This document shows, piece by piece, positions 9,901 through 22,321 of a stretch of DNA of 64,000 bases. This stretch comes from Filosporella fistucella. Its lineage: Eukaryota > Ascomycota > Leotiomycetes > Helotiales. How positions within the stretch are numbered: position 1 is the stretch's first letter; each line of letters starts with the position of its first letter. The translations under genes were made by a program, and so were the position numbers. Under the pieces are notes generated by a model. It was given only the letters and a program-made list of their open reading frames with translations, was not told where the DNA came from and ran no database searches. Location: contig JAQJZZ010000010.1 of assembly GCA_030077755.1 (NCBI GenBank), forward strand, positions 2,728,001 to 2,792,000. Reading direction: 5' to 3'.

Positions 9901-12900
9901 TATGAATATGTTCGTACTTTCTCGATTCATCGCAGGTGTCGCTATAGCGCTCGGTGGTGGTTTATTGTCATTCATTGTCATCGGCTGTGCGAAAGGCTTC
10001 TATCTGGCGACTGTTTTCTATCTCTACTTTGTGATTCTTGGTTTGTATCTCACGTTACTCGCTACCCTCGCCATATATCAGTATCCAGGATACATGTTTC
10101 AATCTGTGAGTAACACTATTCCTCAGAATCGACTATTAGCACCCCAATGAACTGAAAATCTTGATTTGTGAAACCTTGCTGATAATATTATAGGGGAGAG
10201 TAGTCATCATGACAAGAATTCCAATCCTCTTTCTCTCGCCTGTGATCACTCTATTTGTTGGCCACGATATTTTGGTATATCTTTGTGTATTAGCAGGCTT
10301 CTTGGCCTCGCTCTTCTGGGGCTCTCGAAGCATCATTTCGGAGTGGGGTACTTGGTATCTCAAGATTCCGACTGTGACTGACCACGAGGTTGTCGACTGG
10401 TACACTAAAGAGAAAGCTTCCAAGTCGCCTGTATCCTCCCTCGACGCTTTTGGCAGTGAAATTGATATTGGAGCTACAGCTCTCCCACGACAAGCGCTAC
10501 TGGAGGATGTCCTCAAGGAACACAACCGTTCGCGGTGGACCAAAGCAACTACCGATGAGTTTGTCTCTCGACTCGCAAAAGGATATAATTCGACGATATT
10601 TCTCATGGATTGGTACTGCAAATATACAAGGACAGAGAAGCCATACGCGTTCAGCCCGACTTGGAACTTACAATGTAAAGCTGCAGTGGCCACTCTCCTG
10701 GACATGCAGAAGGGTCTCAAATCTCACAACGCTTTCATCCATTGGCGATATGCAGGTGATGAGGTCTGGTGTGGAATTTTGTATTTCGTTGTTGCCCTTT
10801 TGGACAAGTGGGTTGCACTCATGACGGGCGGCTCTTTAGTGAATCTTTCCGATGTAGACAGCGATACTTTCCGCCTGTCAGTCGGCTTTGGACTCGCATA
10901 CTATTTGGTTGGAGCCGTATGTCTTGATGGTGTCGCCAACCCCTTGTGGGCACTCGCCAACAAGAAAATGCCTCTACCAATCTCATCCCTAGCGTTTCTC
11001 CGTGAAGCAGAAATAAACGATGCAAAGGGCAAGAGAGCACTTTACTGGAAAAATTTGTTGAAGTTCTTCTGCCTCCATATATGGGGTCTGTCTATTTTCG
11101 CCGCCCTGATGTGGGTCTTCGACAACTCCGAAAAAGCGACTGTCATGTACCTGTCCTACGTTTTTGCCTACACTGGCCTTCTCTGGTATCAGTACAATAG
11201 GATTTATGCTGGTCCTGCTGTGATGAAGGATCTTATAATTGCTGCTATTGTTGGTGTGATTGAAGGTCTCCTCATCCACCACTTTCTTCCAAAATTTGAC
11301 TTTGGCAATGTCTCTGCTTTGGCTTCTGCGACATGGACAGCAGCATTCCTTTCGATCTGGAGCTCAAAATTGCAAAATCCAAGTCAGAAAAAGAGTTTAC
11401 AGAAAAGCACTTTGGGATCATTCTATTGTTGCAGCACTCTTGACCCTACACCAAAATTATCACAGAATACTTTGGCAGCTTCGTTTGAGGCAATCCGTGG
11501 CCTGCCGACTGAATGGTGTTATAGATTAGACCCAATGACTTATCCGGGTGTTGAGGTTATGGAAATCTTGAGATCGCCCAACCACAGTTCCACTACTATT
11601 CAGCACGCTTTATCGTTTGGAGAACAGCTAGTTCACAAGACCGCCGAACTTTGGGCTAAAGGAGATATCTTGATTGATCTCGTTCCTTCACGTCTTCCTA
11701 TCCAGAAGGAGCATGGCATGCGGGCTATAAGCCGAAACTCTGGAGGTGTTCTGCATATCTTCGTTTTCATCGGGTTGGATATTGCGGGAGACGAATGGAT
11801 CATGGATATCCACAGGAATTGCAAAGTGTGAGTGGTTATAAACAGCACCTTGAGAGTTATTCAGATCCTTTTACTAACTATAATTTTGCAGGGTGGCTGA
11901 GGCAGTCATCAATTCTACCGCCGAGTCTATGCTAGGATTCTCGCATGACCATGCAACATTGGCCGAGTTACTAGCTACGGATGATAGTTTCATGGAAGAG
12001 TCTGTCCCTGATGGTGTTAAGCGCCAGCTTGAGACTTCTGAAGACGAACGCAAAAAGGTCATCAAAAATGGGGATAAAGCTCTGCTTCGCCACCTTATCC
12101 TTGGGATTGATTGCGAAAAGGACTGGGATAATTTGCCCAAGAACATCAGGACTCTGTTACTAAAACGTGCTTTGAACAAACCACACCAAGTAACAGACGA
12201 TGAGACGAAATGGATCACATCCCAGCTGATTGGCCACCGGTCACTCGACATTGAGCATTTCATCTCTCGCTGCAACCTTGGCGTTACACTCACAACCAAT
12301 ACTGTATCTTATGCCCGAACATTGGACGCAATCCGCACCTATCAAGACCAACCACAGCTGCCTGATTCAAGCTACGATATGTACTTCGATGGCTTTTTCT
12401 CTCCAAGTACTCCTTACAAGGATGACAAGATAATCGATCTGATAAAACGACCACTTTTCCAGGTCTGGCTTGCCTTAAGACTTTCCTTGAAATTCCTCGT
12501 GGTAGCTCTAGTTGCTGACCCTGAATTTCAACGGGAATTGGATTTCCTCATGAACGGACAGATATGGTTTGTCCGATGGCCAATAACCTTCTGCCTGAAC
12601 ATGGTATGGAATTATACCAAATCCCTCCAGCAGCTGATATACCCATTGGTTTTGGTATTCCCCACTGCCCTCCGTATAGATCAACATGCACTGACCATGC
12701 TTCTAGTTCCACGGCCGTGAACATGTCTCACAGCTTTATGGCAACATGAAAGGAATGAAAACGATAATCAAGAGGAATAGGATTGTCGTAGAAAGTCTCG
12801 AAGGCCCATCGACGTGCTTTGTCAAGGCTTTGGCAGACGGAAGTTCGCAAGTCACGCAGTATACAGGAACACACTCTCAAGAACCAAACGATCGTAAAAG

Positions 12901-15900
12901 TTTGAAATCTATTAATACCTACTCAACCTCACTCTTCCTCCGACAACGGGAGGAATACGATGGTCAGAACCTTAAAAATGTGTTTGAGTATGAGTATTTG
13001 AACGAGAAGCCAACCCATACGCTACGGAAGCATAGTCCGAAATTGCCCCTACAGCGTCGCTGTATCGAAGGTGCACTCAAGGGGCAAATTATTCGGTACG
13101 ACAACAAGGGTTACATCAAATCTGGTTCCTTAATCAAGGACAATAATCCTATTGACTTCACATTCTGGTACAGAAAGAACGCAGGTTTTGGCGATGAGCT
13201 CCTAAGAGCCGAATACGTCCTTCCTTTCATTACGGTACAAGTATTCTGGTGTATTCCCCCGATGAACCATCCTGAGAGAGAGGATAAATGGGTTCCTGAT
13301 GCGAGGGTAATGCAAGCTACATTCATCCAACAGGAATTGACATATGAGGTCAGCTGGCAGTATGACCACAAATTCCACCCAGTTATTACCACAATCTTGA
13401 ACGGCGAACAAGTTCCAACTCCACCAATGATCGAGCACGATTGGCTTGGTGTACTGCAGAAACCAAAGGATTTCAATTTTATCAGCGACAACCCCTTCAT
13501 GTCATTCAAATCTCTACGAAGCAACTTCCTTTCCCGATTGATCGGACTCAACTCAAGAACGTACCCAATTTCCACATCCTGCGCTAGGACACATCTTTGG
13601 AAGAGCTGGAAGAATGGCAAACAGCTTGACGCAGTTACTGCGAGATGGCTTGACGAACTTGCTCTTCGATCAGAACGAGTGCTAAGCAAATACTGGATCA
13701 ATCGTGATTTTGGTCGTCTCCAGGCTGCACACACGTACTTGGATTCCCATATTGACAAAATCATGGCCAAGGTTGAAATCACACCTGAGATTAGCGCATG
13801 GACTCCTCTCGCCTTCAAGATTAGTGATTTGTACAGCTTTGGACAAGGTGGCGACACCAGAATCAACACGAGAACCATTGAGACACAATTGCAAGAGGGT
13901 GATGAAAAGCTCAATGTTCTTGCTATGGATACTGGTACTTGGCCCAACGAGGGTGGAGGTGTATCAGCCTGCCGCCGAGACATGGTCAACAATTTGGAAA
14001 GCATTCGATGGCACGTCATCGCTGAATCGGCAAATGATTTTGGTGTGCCCAAGTTCCAAATTGAGAAGAACGTTCAATCTCTTACAATATTGCCATTATG
14101 GGGTATGGACTTCCTTACTCCTACGCATGGCATGTTCCGGGACCATCTCAATTCAGAGATTCAGACACGATCCCATGATACTGAGAATATTGATATTAAA
14201 AAGATATTCCTGCCAATTTTGACGACACTAGTAAGGTGTTCACGCGCAGTCAAGCTAAATCAATCTCACATCGATGAAGCCACTAAGGCGATGGTCGACT
14301 TGAACACATATTTCGAGTCGTCCCGGCATTGGAGTGATGTTTGGATGAGCGATGCTGTTAAGCAAACATGGCGAGAGCTTTGGTTGAGTGAAGACATGGA
14401 GAATGCCAGACCAATTTCACAGTGGCTAGAAGCTGAGAGACCAACTATCACACATCTCGACAATGCTTTGGATATGTGGCAACGATGTAAGTATCCTATT
14501 CTCCAACCCCAAAGCACGTACTAATGAGGTTGAGATCTGTTCATCTTTTCCATTCCCGTACCAGAAGATATTCCCGACGTATTCCAGGCCTCGCATCATT
14601 TCGCAGGAGCATCATATGGTGTTGTCTGCAAAATGAAGCGCAATTGCACACTCCATGTCTGGGATCATTGCATTAGTTGGAGAGAAGTGACAGTCTTCCT
14701 GTCATCGTCCATGTCTTTCGATAATCCATTCGTCTGCACTGCCTTGATGTCCTTGTCTCGAATCGCATCCGTTGTTATTCTGCACCATGCGGATGTGATT
14801 CTTCCCTGCGCTGACTTCTTCAATCCTGGATGGGAAGTCGAGCTAGGAACAGGCCAAGGAGAATTCGAGCACCGCAAGACGTTTCAACGAAAGATCGATC
14901 CAGTTGTCAATGGTATCACTGATATTGAACAATTCAAGCCCATTGAGACAATCAAGTCTAAGCTACCAACAGTGGTCATGCTTTCTCACGTTCGGTATGT
15001 CTCCCCTGTGCCTGGCATTCTATGCACCCTACCTCAACATCGACTGAAGAACTCATGCTAATCACTTCACAGATTTGTCAAAGACATCAAAACCGCTATT
15101 TTGGCTGCCGATATCATTGTCAATGATTGGGGCTTCACTGACTATCGCCTGGATATTTACGGAGACATGGAGAGAGCTCCTACTTATGCAACCGAATGTC
15201 AAGAAATCATTGCATCGAAGTCACTCCGTACGAATGTATGCTTAAAGGGTTTGGGAAGTCCTTCAAAGGTCCTTGAAGAAGCTGTAAGTTGAATCCAGAA
15301 ATTCATCCGGGGCATTTTTCGTACTAACATGTCTTGAAAAGTGGATCTTCTTGAATTCCTCCGTGTCAGAAGGATTGCCACTCGCTATGGGAGAAGCTGC
15401 GCTCACTGGTGTTCCTGTCGTCTGTACAGACGTAGGCGCATCTTTCCGAGTCGTGACAGATCCTATCACTGGCAAGCGATTCAGTGCCGTCGTACCACCT
15501 AATGACGCAGTATCTCTTGCCAAAGCACAGATCAGCGTGCTCGCACTCACCGACGAATGGGCCGAATACGCAGAAGACACAGATGGCTCTGTTGTCAAAC
15601 TCCCTCTTCATCCCACACGCGAAGACGCGGCTCGACTCACAAAGCGCATGTACGAGAAAACAGAACAGCGTCGACGCCTCGGTATGATGGGACGAACCAA
15701 CGTCCAAAACAGTTTCTCAGAAGAACGTTATCTCCGAGAGCACGAGCAAATGCTCTGGATCGGTAAATACCGCAGCACGAGCTACCACAACCGTACTCGC
15801 ACCCGCGGACTCATGGGCGCCAGTGCTGTTAGCTTGGGCAACATGGATGGAGGAAGCAGTATCGGTCATAAGAAAAAGAATGGGCTATGGTACGATTCTG

Positions 15901-16106
15901 TAATGGTAGAAGAGAAGAACAAGACACCGCGCTTCAGCAATTTCAGCTCGTTGCCGGTATCGAGTAATGCTAGTTTCAGCATGGTGGAAGGTGGATCAGC
16001 AAGTCAGAGGAGTAGTCTCAGTAAATGGAGAGAAATGAGTATCCCTGAGAAGGCGAAGCTGAAGAGTGGTGCAAAGGGGAAAAGTTCTTTGTTCATAGAG
16101 TTTTAA
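6954..16106 (+). CDS. gtb3: Giant membrane glycosyltransferase, PelF-like GT4 (Gtb3-like)
   Basis: Ten exons: 6954-7019, 7071-7160, 7217-8128, 8222-10105, 10194-11827, 11892-12654, 12707-14486, 14568-14994, 15073-15283, 15342-16106, all phases agreeing, giving about 2843 aa. One N-terminal membrane helix (about residues 23-46) is followed by a region at about 85-340 with the alternating strand/helix pattern of a (beta/alpha)8 barrel: TFGVYLGTF, SIVLDPAQ, GVLVADW, FEVYIEISG, GIVCRNGS, SVISWIG. A mainly helical part comes next, then roughly ten membrane helices between about 840 and 1350. The C-terminal catalytic region opens with GTWPNEGGGVS (about 2190), the PelF/DUF3492-type donor loop. It ends with the GT4 E-x7-E motif SEGLPLAMGE (Glu2599 and Glu2607) and a low-complexity tail. 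PelF polymerises the Pel polysaccharide and Aspergillus Gtb3/Gt4C polymerises GAG, so I infer polymerisation plus export of a galactosamine-type polymer. The exon 6 donor is the least certain: 12604 is an alternative to 12655. Confidence 0.8.
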
Positions 16107-16274
16107 GTTTGTTTTTTAGATTTGCGAAGACTTAGAATGTAATGATAATTTGATGCCTCAAATTTTTTGATGATTTTATCATTTTTGAGCTGATTGAGCT
16201 CAATTCTGATGCCTCCCTTATTTTCTTTATGGTATACAACTTCTATAAGAACCTCATTTGAAGCAAGCAATGTT

Positions 16275-17975
16275 CTACCCCATATTCGACGTGAACCTCC
16301 CCATCGCCCTAATCTTCGGACCGAGGAACCAAAATACAAAGGGAATAGGTATATTCATCACCGCAAAAACAGCAAATACGCTCGTCGCCCATCCATTCCC
16401 TAACCTTTTGTACATCGGTGGAACAATAAGTGGAAACGCTGCCGCGAGCACACTTCTCACAAACGTGTTTGCTGCCACGGCACTAGCACCCCATCGTTGA
16501 AAAGTATCAATGATGTAATTCAAAGCACTGGTGAAAATCGTGTAGTACCCGAAACCTAGCATGAAAACCCCGGAGACAGGCGCGATCCAGTGGGTGTTAG
16601 GAGTTGATGTCCAACCGATTATGAAGAGCCCGCCTGCGAGAACGACGGATGCGATCATCATTGGTGGGAGACGAGCTTCTGGGACGGGTTTGAAGTCATT
16701 TGCTTTGAGTTTCTTGTTGTAATAGCTTTGATTGAGAGCGCTGAGTGTTGCGCCTGCTATGATGCCGATCAGTACTGCTAAGAACGGTAATGAGCTGATG
16801 AGTTGGTTCCAGTTCCTAGTTTCTTCGAAAATTATTGGGAACGAGGCGAGAGTGGCGTAAAATACCCCGTAGATGAACGACGAGTATATAGTCACGAATA
16901 GACAGATTGGCGTACAGAGCATTTGTAATGGGCGAAGACCAAATTTGATGGCTAGCTCTTTGATGGAAACGCCAGTTTCTTCCCATTGAGCATGAAGTGC
17001 CCAGTTCCCGGTCGATTTCCGGAGTTTTGCTGCTTTGCGAACCAGGAGGGTTGGGACGTAGGATTCTTGGATGAAGAAGAGGTCGAGGAGGAGAACGGAT
17101 GCTTGAAGGATACCGGTTATCTATGGATTGGCAATTAGTTGGGATGAAAATAGTGAGAATTGGGGTAATTTACGTATTCTGTCCATCTCCAATTTATGCC
17201 TCCATAGATGATCGCACCTCCAACAACTGGCCCTAGTGCCTGTTTTTGTCAGTCCGCATTTCTAGACTTTGTCGTGATGAAAACACTTACTGGACCACCA
17301 CAAACAGCAAGGGTGTACCCAACCACCGCGTTACCTCGCTGTGACGCTGGCCAAATGTCAACGTAAACTCCACCTGTGCAAGTGATCGGGGCAGCTCCAA
17401 AGAAGCCAGTGAAGAATCGGGTGATCAGAACAGTTTGGATGTCTTTCGCGCATGCTGTACCAAATGACATTACCATCGAGATAAAGAATGGAATTAGGAC
17501 AGGCCATTTTCGTCCATATACCTCAGATAGAGGCGCCCATAGTAAAGGCCCAAAGCCCCAGCTGCAAAAAAGTTTAGATTTCAAACACCAGAGAATTGTT
17601 TTGTATGAAACTCGGGCACTACACTTACCCTAGAAGTAATAGACTTGTGCCAATTAAGGCGATTTCTGGAGAGACTTGGAACTCATTTGAGATCTTAGTG
17701 TTCGCAGCTGAATACCTGAATCTCAATCAAAACGTGCTACAAACATTTGACAGCAATTCGTACGCTGTACTTGCCCACACAGATCCCAAACTCGTCAAGC
17801 TATACAATCCACTGGTTACTACTTTTTTCGAGAAAGTCCAATTGATCGGATTATAAGCATCATTAGGTCCATCAAAATCAACAATATTGGTTGATGGTGG
17901 GGTAATTGCTTCGGCGTCTGAGAGGTCGAGAGGTGCCTCGCTAGATGACTTCTCTCCGACTGCTGATTCAATCAT
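16275..17975 (-). CDS. MFS multidrug/polyamine-type exporter (DHA1)
   Basis: Exons 17975-17764, 17715-17629, 17561-17291, 17239-17174 and 17120-16275 give 493 aa. It is a proton-driven plasma-membrane antiporter of the DHA1 (TPO1/FLU1-like) group. The cytoplasmic tail ends in DPYN-type sequence (PNDAYNPINW). The motif-A loop WAPLSEVYGRKWP and the region FTGFFGAAP..GGVYVDIW are characteristic. The C-terminal half contains six further helices ending PFVFWFLGPKIR. Introns are 48-67 nt; the first has a GTACGA donor. The gene ends only 168 bp from the convergent glycosyltransferase gene. Whether it belongs to the polysaccharide locus is unknown; MFS exporters do not carry polymers, so coincidental adjacency is likely. 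Confidence 0.85.
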
Positions 17976-19308
17976 CAATGCAGAGTAACTTCAATTCAAC
18001 TGATTTCGAATATCCGCCTGACATTAATGATTGCCTTCGAAGAGAATGTTGGTGGTGGGGTCAGAGAATCACGAGATAAGTGGTTGATATTGAAGGGTCT
18101 TAATTGAGTTAGCGTTACGCATGAATTGAGATGGACACAGTAGAAAGGAGGGATAGCCGGACTATACTTGAACCCTCATAATTATTACAGAACCAGTGTA
18201 TATGAAAAAGAGACCTTGACTTACCCTTCGAATCGCTCGCTCTTTCTATATCCCCACGTCCATTCGGTCGAGATTCCCTCTCTGTTTTTATATGAGCAGA
18301 TACACAAAGTGGATGATCAAAAGAAGGGCGTACGACGAAGCAAGCTTTTTGCAAGAGAGTGGATGTTGGTGTTAGTTTGTTGGTGGCGTTGCCCAGACAA
18401 AAGGGGGATTGGCAGCAGCGATCAGTACGGGCCGAGGCGAAAGACGTATTTATCCACACGCCCTGTCAATGTCAACGTCATACCACTGGTACAACACCCT
18501 TCGAAATTGTTCGGAGTATCTTTTACGGGTTCATGTAACCCCCGCTTTCGTCACTTCTATTTTTCCTCGTGGGGAAGTCTCCTTTCGTGTCACGCCATAT
18601 GTAACGTCGCTCTTTACTTCCTTGTCATTTATGAGAGAATATCTGTATTGTTGAGGCACAGTTGCTTTGAAAATTTTCGACTTTTGCTTCTCGATTTTGC
18701 TCTCGTAATTGTTTCAGGGGACATGAGCGTGGGGTAGCATAATGTGAAATATCTATAGTTTCTAGGTCTCCAGGGGCTTTAATTGATTCCCTTAGTCTAA
18801 TCGTCAATCATCTCCCCGAACTCTGTCTCTCTGTTGCCTTTTAAGTAGAACATTGCGTCTGGAGTTTCAGTTGTACTGTACACAACCATTGAACGGAGCG
18901 AGCTGCATATAGCTCTACTGCAAGACATACCTGGCCATGATATGACAAGTTTTGAATAGCGTGGGGCTAAGTAGGCTTACGACGTTGATAAGACATAGCC
19001 TAATTTCAGCTACACAAGAGGCATCGTAAAACGATCCAGTAACGGGGAATATAAAGGACTCGAGGTTGCAGAATGATTGAACTTTCCAGTGACACCGAGC
19101 TGCTCTCTTGCTCGATCTAGAAATACTTGCAGTGCTGTAGCATTTCCCCTCATTCATCGTATGAGATCTGCAGTGCCATACCTGCCTCTTTAGGGACCTG
19201 GCAAGATGGAGGGAACTTGATTGATCGCTTCATTCTTCCATTTGCAGATATAAGGTCTACCGCAGTTTCCAAATATGTGACAAGCTTCCATTAAAAATAT
19301 TGATCACC
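17976..19308. other. Intergenic, divergent MFS and oxygenase promoters
   Basis: About 1.3 kb between two divergent gene starts. No gene, RNA or repeat recognised. Confidence 0.45.
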
Positions 19309-20418
19309 ATGGCAATTCAGACTGAGACTTCAAAGACTAGCCATCAATATCAGGGCCGTCCAGCAAAGATATGCGACCTCGAAACTGTAGATTTCTCTCG
19401 ACTTCTCTCTCAGGAGCCCGAAGAGATTGAAAAGTTACTGCGATGTTGTAAAGAGATTGGATTCTTCTACGTGGATCTCCAAGGAATCGAGGGTCATTTA
19501 ATGCTCAATGATGAAAAACGACTGCTTCAGATGATGAAACGGTTCTTCAATGCACCAGAAGACCGAAAGAACGAAATTGGCTTGCCCTGTCAAGCACACG
19601 GGTAAGTGATGGTTCCTTATTTTATTGACTACAATAACACAATTAGCTATGAACCGGTTGGTAACCATGCTGGTGTTGTGGAAAATACAATGGATGGGTA
19701 TGAAATTCTCAAGGTATTCTTCACTTCTTTTTCTCCCTGTGCTACATTATATAATCAGAATACTCACCTATTGCAGGTATCCCGGGACGAATTATCAGCT
19801 GGTCTTCCCACCCTTCCTAGTATCCTCAAACAGGATATCCCCGTCCTCTCATCATTCATAGCCAACTCCAACATCATCACCAAAACCATGCTCGCTTGTC
19901 TCTCCAACGCCTTGAATCTAAGCGGCTCCGACCGTTTCGAAGCCTCCCATCGTAATTCGGAAGTCTCAAACAGCACTCTCGCCATGTTCCGCTATGTCCC
20001 TACCACCCTGACCGATAAATGTGTCGGTCATCAAAAACACACCGACATAGGTTCCCTGACTCTTCTCTTCAGCGAACAATGGGGTCTTCAAGTCATGCCT
20101 CCCGGCACCAAGTCTTGGGAATTTGTAGCCCCGCGTCCGGGACACGCTGTAATCAACGTAGGCGACTCTCTCCGGTTCGCATCAGGAAACGTATTCCAAT
20201 CCTGCATCCATCAAGTAGTGCCGATGGACGAGAAAGAAGATCGGTACTCGATTGCGTACTTTTTAAGACCTGAGAGTGAGATGAGATATAAGGATAGTGA
20301 GGGCAGGTGGATTACGGCGAGAGAGTGGCATGATGAAAAATATGATGTTTTTAAGAAAGGCCATACGGAACAGGCTGGGAATTCAATTTTGACGGGTGGT
20401 ATGGAGTTGAAGGTGTAA
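19309..20418 (+). CDS. 2-oxoglutarate/Fe(II)-dependent dioxygenase
   Basis: Exons 19309-19601, 19647-19713 and 19777-20418 give 333 aa, the usual size for the isopenicillin N synthase-like group. The N-terminal DIOX_N part reads CCKEIGFFYVDL. The jelly-roll core has the iron ligands His208 and Asp210 (KHTDIGSLT) and His265 (CIHQVV), with Arg276 of RYSIAYF for 2-oxoglutarate. The ATG sits in a good context (caccATGg). Such enzymes hydroxylate or desaturate small molecules in secondary metabolism or hormone-like pathways; the substrate cannot be read from sequence. It is divergent from the MFS exporter, an arrangement sometimes seen in small metabolite or detoxification modules. Confidence 0.87.
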
Positions 20419-21166
20419 GACTTTCTGTTTGGATCTTGCGAGCCGAGGAGGACGGATTTCCTGGAAATGTCTCGCCCGAAGATATTTCTTACAAAATAAT
20501 TGGTCATATAGCAGGTAGTAAAACTAAATGTGGATTACACACGGTTCCAACCTTAGCACATATCTCGCATCAGCATTCCACACCTGAGCCATCATAGATA
20601 TTGAGCCGCGCTCCCCTCCCAACGACAGGACGCACATATTGGTCCTCGCCCAGAAGACAAAGTCCGAGCAATGAATTTCCCACAACAAAGAAGTATTACA
20701 CCAGGTGAAAGTTCATTGTTTCTTTACGCTCTTCGGTCCATGCTTCCAGTGGAATTTGGTTCTATGGCACCGCATTAGTCTTCAATGCGCTCGGAGGATT
20801 TTGAATAAACATACCGCTTCTGTAATGACTTCCACCCCTCTTCTTACGGCGCGCAAGAGTAAATTAAGGGTCTCTTCAACGCTACACCCTTCTATATCTT
20901 CCACTGAGAGCCCAGTGGTCTTGATATCTTGCATCCGGGTTTTGTATTCAAGTGTTTGATAGGAGTTGAGATTTGTCGTTTAGTTTGTAGTTCGGTTTTT
21001 CGCTGGTCGATTGAATCAAAGTTGACTAAGACTTTTAACTTATGTTAATGATCGAACTACTCACATACAGTGAATACCCAACCTCGCTTGAGGGCATCAA
21101 ACTAACATTAGAGGGTGTTTTACAACAAATGGTGAATCTCACCCTAGATGGCGACATCCACGCAAA
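20419..21166. other. Intergenic, convergent 3' ends
   Basis: About 750 bp between the convergent oxygenase and kinase genes. Nothing recognisable. Confidence 0.45.
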
Positions 21167-22160
21167 TCATTCAGCGAACCATTTGTCTTTGAGAAGATCT
21201 GCCGCCGTAGGCCTTTCAGCAGGGTCAATCTTCAATACCCGTTCAACAAAAGCGCCATCTTCCTCTGATATTTGCAGTTCCCGCATAACCCACCTCCATG
21301 TCACACGTCTTCCCCGACCATCCATTTTTACAAAGTGCTGAAATAGAGCTGGCCAGTCTCCACCAGCACGTTCAAGTAAAGCAGATGGATAGTGCCCGGT
21401 CATCGAATTTTGTTTCCGCAACATCTCAATTTCAGCATCTTCTTTATTCTTTTCTGAAGAGCCAAACAGTTCTCCGTAGGGACCCATCATCAGCGATCCA
21501 ATCTATAAAGACGTTAGATAAGGAGTGTGTCAAATGAGGATTGCTGGAAAGATCATACCACTGCGCCAAAGGACCATATATCAGCAGGCGGTCCCCAAGG
21601 TAATCCGAGCCAAGACTCGGGGCATCGAAAAGACTTTGGGGAAATAGTATGATCTGACGGAGGTGAGGCTTTTGAATGTAATTGTTAGGAGTGTGGAAAC
21701 CAGCGAGTAGGTAAGATCAGACATACCGTTTCCGAAATCAGCGAGTTTCACCGAGGCTTTAGAGCGATCGAAATCAGATACAAATCCGGAGAGCAAAATG
21801 TTCTGTGGTTTAATATCTGGATATGATTTAGTAAATCATATATGGAGTAGGAACTGATTGAGGCGGTCTACCTGTATGAACTACATTTTTTGCATGTATA
21901 AAAGCCAATGCCTCCAAAAGCTGCCGAGCTATGGTCTTTATCTCAACAATTTCTAATTTCCTCCGTATGGATAAAGTTCGAAGATCTACTTCCGCGATTT
22001 CAAGTACAATTGAAGGAGGAGACTCGACGGTATCAATCATCTGACGAATCCGAGGATTTCCTCGCAGCATATGAAGATATCTCGTTTCATTCCGTAGTAA
22101 CATGTGACTGGCAGTCTTGATTATCACCCTTCTTGGCTTGCTGTGACGGGTCAGTAACAT
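21167..22160 (-). CDS. Protein kinase-like gene, 5' end uncertain
   Basis: Exons 22160-21872, 21816-21727, 21653-about 21559 and 21502-21167 give about 269 aa of kinase domain. VIIKTAS carries the ATP-binding Lys. The catalytic loop reads HTDIKPQNILL, with Thr replacing the usual Arg of HRD. The DFG motif is present (LADFGN), as are RCPESWLGLPWGPPADIWSFG and a C-lobe ending DPAERPTAADLLKDKWF. The set resembles fungal orphan serine/threonine kinases with SRPK-like features. A glycine-rich loop is missing from this part. A frame from an ATG at 22321 (GQRLVGM..YSYSLWRQ..VWVASLL) looks like the missing N-lobe. Joining it in frame needs a 38-nt intron with a poor GTCTAC donor, or there is a frameshift. 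The gene may therefore be mis-assembled by me or decaying. Confidence 0.65.
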
Positions 22161-22321
22161 ACAAGATGTTCAGTAGACCGAATTAGGGGCACTCGCATGT
22201 TAGGTTCCGTATCAAGAAGACTGGCAACCCATACATTCTTCGCCCGCCGATGTGCCTGTCTCCAGAGACTGTAAGAATAGTGCATTCCAACCAGGCGTTG
22301 TCCACAATAGAAAACATCCAT

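Noticed and set aside
13111..14052. 313-codon minus-strand frame
   Set aside because: Lies entirely antisense to an exon of the GT4 gene, whose motifs and splice sites are clear; it is a shadow frame.
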